Source: Chitinophaga pendula (GTDB taxonomy: Bacteria; Bacteroidota; Bacteroidia; Chitinophagales; Chitinophagaceae). From it: a stretch of DNA of 64,000 nt. The translations under genes were made by a program, and so were the position numbers. Below, piece after piece: positions 60,534-64,000 of this stretch; positions within the stretch are counted from its first letter, which is position 1, and each line of letters starts with the position of its first letter. The notes below the pieces were generated by a model. The model did not search any database. It worked only from the letters and a program-made list of their open reading frames with translations, and was not told where the DNA came from. The stretch spans positions 4,216,001-4,280,000 of the forward strand of contig NZ_CP077769.1 in assembly GCF_020386615.1 (NCBI RefSeq). Reading direction: 5' to 3'.

Positions 60534-61607
60534 CTATAGGGGTGCGATGAAGTGTTTTGCTATCAGTTTTGCTGTCATTTCCGGATCATGCGTTATAATA
60601 TCTGTTACCAGCATTTGTTTTTCGTGTATACCGGTTTTATAGGAGAACAGGGGGAGGTATTGATCTTCCACTTCAGAGAGGGAGTAGCGTAGTCTGTCAA
60701 AGAGATAATTTTTCTCTTTTAGTCTGAGCGGGCAGAACCTGGTCAGGTTGAGTTTCCATTTTTCGTTGATATTTGTCCATTGCCGGGACGGTGTGGGTGT
60801 TTCTACGTTAAATGCATCGATGAGCGACCAGTTATGCACATAAGGCCAATTGGCCCATTGCATAAAATATTTTTTATTGTATTCTTCAAAGTGAGATAGT
60901 ACTGCCTGCATAGTTTGTTGTACGAAAACTTCCTTTTCTTCGCCCTGCGGGGCAAAGCTGTTTGCGTATACTTTGAGGTAGATACGTTCTTCTTCGAGGT
61001 GGCTCAGGGCTAATTGGACGGGTATGCCTGTGAGATAAGAGATATAGGCGATGCCTTTTCTTACTTTCACTTTGCCGTGGAGGAAATCGAGTGTCAGCAT
61101 GTTTTCGTTGTGGATGGTCTGTCCACCTACACCTTTGTTACCATCGATATAGGCGATACCAACGGCGCCTGCTTTGAGTCTTTTAATCAGCTTAAAAATG
61201 GCTCCGGGGCTTTCCACATTTACCATCTCAAAATGGCAATTGTTGTGATATTGCCCCTGGTACAGGCTGGTGAGGTCTGTAAAGTCGCCGCTGTCGATAG
61301 AATGGGTATCAGACATAGCGATCACGTCGTGTCCATCTTTTAACAGTTGGGCCAGGAGCATGTAGTAGGAGCCAGTATGGAAGCTGATAAAGATACGGGA
61401 GTTTTCCTTAAGTCCCTTAAAGACAGCTCCTTCATCAAGCAGCTGTAGTTCCTCTACGGTAAAGTCAAACAAGTCTCTGAATGCCTTTGATGAATGACTG
61501 ACGATCGTCTTAAATATATCAAGATGCGTATTAAAGTCATCATTTCCCATAAAGTTGTACAGGTTGGCGGAAGATGCTGCATATAGCAGCGCTTCATTCG
61601 GTCGCAT
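60534..61607 (-). CDS. Lysophospholipid/lipid A acyltransferase-like protein
   Basis: This 357-residue protein resembles the HtrB/LpxL-type acyltransferase group, with FISFHTGSYYMLLAQLLKDGHDV (His77 in the position of the usual HxxxxE-type motif, here with Ser instead of Glu after it). It also has GAVGIAYIDGNKGVGGQTI and GIAYISYLTGIPVQLALSHLEEER. No membrane helix is obvious, so it may be soluble or peripheral. The motif change means acyl transfer is not certain. It is downstream of a peptide gene and a small exported protein, and 54 bp before the GT25/LicD fusion, so it may transfer or bind an acyl group in that pathway. Confidence 0.62.
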   Translation of the reverse strand: MRPNEALLYAASSANLYNFMGNDDFNTHLDIFKTIVSHSSKAFRDLFDFTVEELQLLDEGAVFKGLKENSRIFISFHTGSYYMLLAQLLKDGHDVIAMSDTHSIDSGDFTDLTSLYQGQYHNNCHFEMVNVESPGAIFKLIKRLKAGAVGIAYIDGNKGVGGQTIHNENMLTLDFLHGKVKVRKGIAYISYLTGIPVQLALSHLEEERIYLKVYANSFAPQGEEKEVFVQQTMQAVLSHFEEYNKKYFMQWANWPYVHNWSLIDAFNVETPTPSRQWTNINEKWKLNLTRFCPLRLKEKNYLFDRLRYSLSEVEDQYLPLFSYKTGIHEKQMLVTDIITHDPEMTAKLIAKHFIAPL

Positions 61608-61638
61608 ATAGTATTATTTTAGGATGAGTAACTACCGA

Positions 61639-62007
61639 TCACTTCCTGGCGATGAACTTATAGAGAAAGGGGTCTCCCTTTGCTTCTATTCTTGCAGACA
61701 AGGCATTTTCCCGGAAGTAACCATACAGCGTGGCATCGGCATATTCGAAGTTGGTGGCCATTACGATCCTGTTGCCTTTCAGGCGGATTATACGGGCACT
61801 GAATTGTTCTCCTTTGTTGTTGACCACTTCAATCCTGTAAGTTTCTTTTTCCTTTTTCAGAATAATTTTTCCCATAAAGTCTCCGTAGGGAGTATTCTTC
61901 ATTTCGTACTGGTATGTTCCGGAGAAGTCGGTATCCTGTGTGTTATGGAGGCCGGTGTTAGCGGTAGTACCTATAGTGGAGATAAGGAGCAGCCACTTTA
62001 AAAACAT
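61639..62007 (-). CDS. Small exported protein of unknown function
   Basis: The protein has 122 residues with an N-terminal hydrophobic signal (LKWLLLISTIGTTANT). The mature part DFSGTYQYEMKNTPYGDFMGKIILKKEKE, then IEVVNNKGEQFSARIIRLKGNRIVMATNFEYADATLYGYF, looks like a small beta-barrel. This pattern is common in short Bacteroidota periplasmic proteins of lipocalin-like outline. Its start is 80 bp downstream of the peptide gene's stop, across a hairpin, and its stop is 31 bp before the acyltransferase-like gene. Confidence 0.7.
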   Translation of the reverse strand: MFLKWLLLISTIGTTANTGLHNTQDTDFSGTYQYEMKNTPYGDFMGKIILKKEKETYRIEVVNNKGEQFSARIIRLKGNRIVMATNFEYADATLYGYFRENALSARIEAKGDPFLYKFIARK

Positions 62008-62033
62008 ATAGCCGGTTATTAGTGTGAAGAAAG

Positions 62034-62059
62034 GGAGAGCCTGCAGGTGCAGGCTCTCC
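62034..62059 (-). terminator. Strong hairpin after the small-peptide gene
   Basis: A perfect 11-bp stem GGAGAGCCTGC/GCAGGCTCTCC (62034-62044 and 62049-62059) has a 4-nt loop. On the minus strand CTTTCTTC follows. It lies about 28 bp beyond the peptide gene's stop and ahead of the 122-residue gene; it may be a partial terminator that raises peptide mRNA relative to the downstream genes. Confidence 0.75.
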
Positions 62060-62087
62060 GGAAAGTAAAATCTCGGTATCGCTGTTC

Positions 62088-62264
62088 TTAGAACAGGATA
62101 TCGTCATTGCTTCCTACAGAGTCGAAGGTGTTGCAACCGCGAGGACGTCTGTTGAAGCTGGAGCAGAGGGATTCCAGGACTTCCAGGGATACTTCTTCTA
62201 CTGCTTTACCGAGGTTTTTGGGTTCAGCCAGTTGTTTGCTTTTTGGATTTTCATTTTTTTGCAT
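62088..62264 (-). CDS. 58-residue two-cysteine peptide, candidate exported or modified precursor
   Basis: The ATG at 62264 opens a 58-residue frame that is too short for most gene finders. The N-terminal part is charged and helical (MQKNENPKSKQLAEPKNLGK, then AVEEVSLEVLESLC). The C-terminal part is FNRRPRGCNTFDSVGSNDD and ends ILF, with cysteines at 34 and 44. There is no signal peptide or GG cleavage motif. The gene lies 46 bp after an ABC exporter gene, is followed by a strong hairpin, and has acyltransferase-like and LicD genes downstream. This is the layout of a RiPP (post-translationally modified peptide) precursor, but no known maturase is present, so this is a hypothesis. An A/T-rich stretch precedes the ATG. 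Confidence 0.6.
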   Translation of the reverse strand: MQKNENPKSKQLAEPKNLGKAVEEVSLEVLESLCSSFNRRPRGCNTFDSVGSNDDILF

Positions 62265-62310
62265 AAAATCAAATTTTAAAAAGTGAATAAAAAATAAAAA
62301 GAGGTGATAA

Positions 62311-64000
62311 TCAGATCTTAACGGTCGTGAGGTCGAGCTGGCTTTCGAACAGCTGGTAAAAATGGCCTTTCTTTTGAATCAGTTCTGCCATGGTACCATG
62401 TTCTATTATTCTACCGGCATCTATGCAGACAATCTCGTTTGCATATTTCAGGGCACTAAGCCTATGTGAGATGATAATAATGGTTTTGAATGCGGGATTT
62501 CCGAAGAGGTGAGCATATATGGATTCTTCGCTTTTGGAGTCGATCTCTGATGTCGCTTCATCTATGATCAGCCATTCTGTGTTGCGCAATAGTGTTCTGC
62601 CTAGGGACAGTTTCTGTTTTTGTCCTCCTGATAGTTTTACGCCACCATCGCCGATCTTACGTAAAGCCCTTTTATGGTAGTCATTATTATCGGTAAAGAT
62701 CCCTGATAGTTGGGCAGCCTCTACCAGCTCATTGTCGCCGGCATTTAATTTTCCGTAGCGTATATTTTCCAGGATGGTATCGTTGAACAGGAAGTATCCC
62801 TGGCTATTTACGGTCAGGTGATGCATCCAATCTTCCATATCGATTTCCTGCAGGTTTCTGCCGTTGACGAGTATTTGCCCTTTGTGCGGGATATTAAATT
62901 TGCATAGCAAGTCTACGATGGTAGATTTTCCGCCGCCGCTGGCGCCTACGATTGCATAATGCCGGCCGGTATGAAACGTAAAATCCAGGTTGTTGATCAC
63001 TTGTTTGTCCTGATGCAGGAAGCTGACATTTTCCAGTTCGATCTTTTTGATGGGGCTATCGAGTTGCTGGTATGTACTGTCTTTTACTTCGATGGGATGA
63101 TCCAGCAATTCGAAGATGCGTGATATTGATACGGATGTGTTTATCAGTTCTACATACAGTGATATGATATTCTGGAAGGGGTCGTATAGTTTGTTGGCGT
63201 ATTGCAGGAATGCTACCAGCGTACCTATTGTCATCAGGCCGGCGATGACCTGCCAGCCCCCCAGCCCTAATGTAACGAGCGGTACGAGGGAGAGCAGGAA
63301 GATGCTGATCCCTTTTGAGACCGACAGCATGAGACCACCATCGATATTGAGTTTGACCAATTGCTTAAACCGGTTTTTGATCAGGTTTCCCTCATGATCA
63401 TATGCATTGAACAATTTTATAAACCGGACGTTGGTTATTCTTTCTGTGAGATGGCCGAGTATTCCTGCTTCTTCTGCTTTCACGTTTTCCGCCAATTTTT
63501 TGATGCGGGGGTTGAATCGTTTTATGCTGAAGAACAGGAGGGGGTATAGCAGGCAGATAGCCAGAAAAAGTTTTGTATCCAGCACGCACATCACCACGAT
63601 GAGCCCTATGATGGTGATAGCATTGTTGATGAAGTGAATGAGTACGCCTGTAAGTGATTTACGAACGTTATTCACTTCGTTATTCATCCTGTGGATCACG
63701 TCGCCGAGGCTTCTTTCTTTAAAGAAGTGCATGGGCAAGCGGATGATATGATTGAATAATTTCAGGGACAACGTGTTAAGGACCTGATTACTGATCCAGT
63801 TATACAGGTATTCTGACGCGATGCCCATTAATATCCGAGCGATATATGTGGCAAATATGAGGGATAGTATTTCGACCAGGAGTGAGACTTTTTTCTCTAT
63901 CAATACCTGATCGATTATGACCTTCAGGTAGTAGGGAGAAGCCAGTGCCGCGGCATTTCCGAGCAGCATTAAAAGCAGCAGCAGGGCTTCATACTTAATA
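62311..64000 (-). CDS. ABC transporter, exporter type (membrane plus ATPase domains), 5-prime end cut by window
   Basis: The frame stays open to the window edge upstream of the ATG at 63969, where YEALLLLLMLLGNAAALASPYYLKVIIDQV forms the first membrane helix, so the true start and any N-terminal domain are missing. The visible part has six helices or nearly so (residues to about 290), then the nucleotide-binding domain: Walker A GASGGGKST, Q-loop LTVNSQGYFLFNDTI, signature LSGGQKQKLSLGRTLL, Walker B EWLIIDEATSEID and H-loop IIISHR. It is a half-transporter of the peptide/lipid exporter class. In many such systems a C39 peptidase domain precedes the membrane part; whether one is here cannot be seen. 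It lies upstream of the peptide gene in the same direction. Confidence 0.92.
   Translation of the reverse strand, partial: IKYEALLLLLMLLGNAAALASPYYLKVIIDQVLIEKKVSLLVEILSLIFATYIARILMGIASEYLYNWISNQVLNTLSLKLFNHIIRLPMHFFKERSLGDVIHRMNNEVNNVRKSLTGVLIHFINNAITIIGLIVVMCVLDTKLFLAICLLYPLLFFSIKRFNPRIKKLAENVKAEEAGILGHLTERITNVRFIKLFNAYDHEGNLIKNRFKQLVKLNIDGGLMLSVSKGISIFLLSLVPLVTLGLGGWQVIAGLMTIGTLVAFLQYANKLYDPFQNIISLYVELINTSVSISRIFELLDHPIEVKDSTYQQLDSPIKKIELENVSFLHQDKQVINNLDFTFHTGRHYAIVGASGGGKSTIVDLLCKFNIPHKGQILVNGRNLQEIDMEDWMHHLTVNSQGYFLFNDTILENIRYGKLNAGDNELVEAAQLSGIFTDNNDYHKRALRKIGDGGVKLSGGQKQKLSLGRTLLRNTEWLIIDEATSEIDSKSEESIYAHLFGNPAFKTIIIISHRLSALKYANEIVCIDAGRIIEHGTMAELIQKKGHFYQLFESQLDLTTVKI

Noticed and set aside
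1..64000. CRISPR arrays, rRNA genes, prophage or intact insertion sequences
   Set aside because: No regularly spaced repeats, no rRNA signature and no integrase or transposase were seen on reading through both strands.

Overview
The window looks like chromosomal DNA of a Bacteroidota member, most likely Chitinophagaceae and close to Chitinophaga. The evidence is a SusC/SusD pair with its own ECF sigma factor and FecR, an Oar-like TonB-dependent receptor, a two-component-propeller/LytTR regulatory pair, a VF530-family protein and a Bacteroidota-type ferredoxin. Several genes and one tRNA carry the Bacteroidota promoter pattern TTTG-N(about 19)-TAnnTTTG. Shine-Dalgarno sites are generally absent. 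No rRNA, CRISPR array, phage or intact insertion sequence was seen. Family assignments come from reading the sequence; no database was searched.

Layout, 0-13 kb: a truncated ribB/ribBA gene; an Oar-like outer-membrane receptor; an esterase; then a plus-strand run (5.2-10.8 kb) of esterase, ATP-grasp ligase with a lysine/alanine-rich tail, YbdK-type carboxylate-amine ligase, class I glutamine amidotransferase, a second ATP-grasp-like protein and a RidA protein. This reads as a small-molecule or peptide amide-ligase pathway. Facing it is a minus-strand operon of ddl, a PASTA membrane protein and a rhodanese. Layout, 13-32 kb: two AraC paralogues flanking a MauE-like membrane protein; an ECF sigma/FecR pair with no adjacent receptor; a ferredoxin divergent from a LuxC-like acyl-CoA reductase; a DegP-type protease; a propeller histidine kinase with its LytTR regulator; proS; a glycine-rich lipoprotein; an OmpP1/FadL-like porin; and an aldo/keto reductase.

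Layout, 32-41.7 kb: housekeeping genes (miaA, a pRiA4b ORF-3-like gene, CCA transferase, a threonylcarbamoyl-AMP synthase, a glycosyltransferase, dapD, tRNA-Leu(CAG)), two lipoproteins, and a second ECF sigma gene that lacks a normal start codon, followed by its probable anti-sigma gene. Layout, 41.7-52 kb: a minus-strand nutrient-uptake locus with ECF sigma, FecR, SusC with an STN domain, SusD, a TlpA-like thioredoxin, a small unknown gene and a formylglycine-type sulfatase. No glycoside hydrolase is present, so a sulfated ligand is inferred only from the sulfatase.

Layout, 52-64 kb, the most unusual part: an ABC exporter (cut by the window end), a 58-residue two-cysteine peptide gene followed by a strong hairpin, a small exported protein, a lipid-A-acyltransferase-like protein, a GT25-like/LicD fusion, a glycosyltransferase, a carboxypeptidase-regulatory-domain protein, an oppositely oriented GT9-like protein, and a subtilase paired with a metallo-beta-lactamase-fold protein. 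It may be a peptide or glycan-conjugate biosynthesis and export locus. The peptide gene, the acyltransferase-like gene and the LicD fusion are the strongest leads for an undescribed system.
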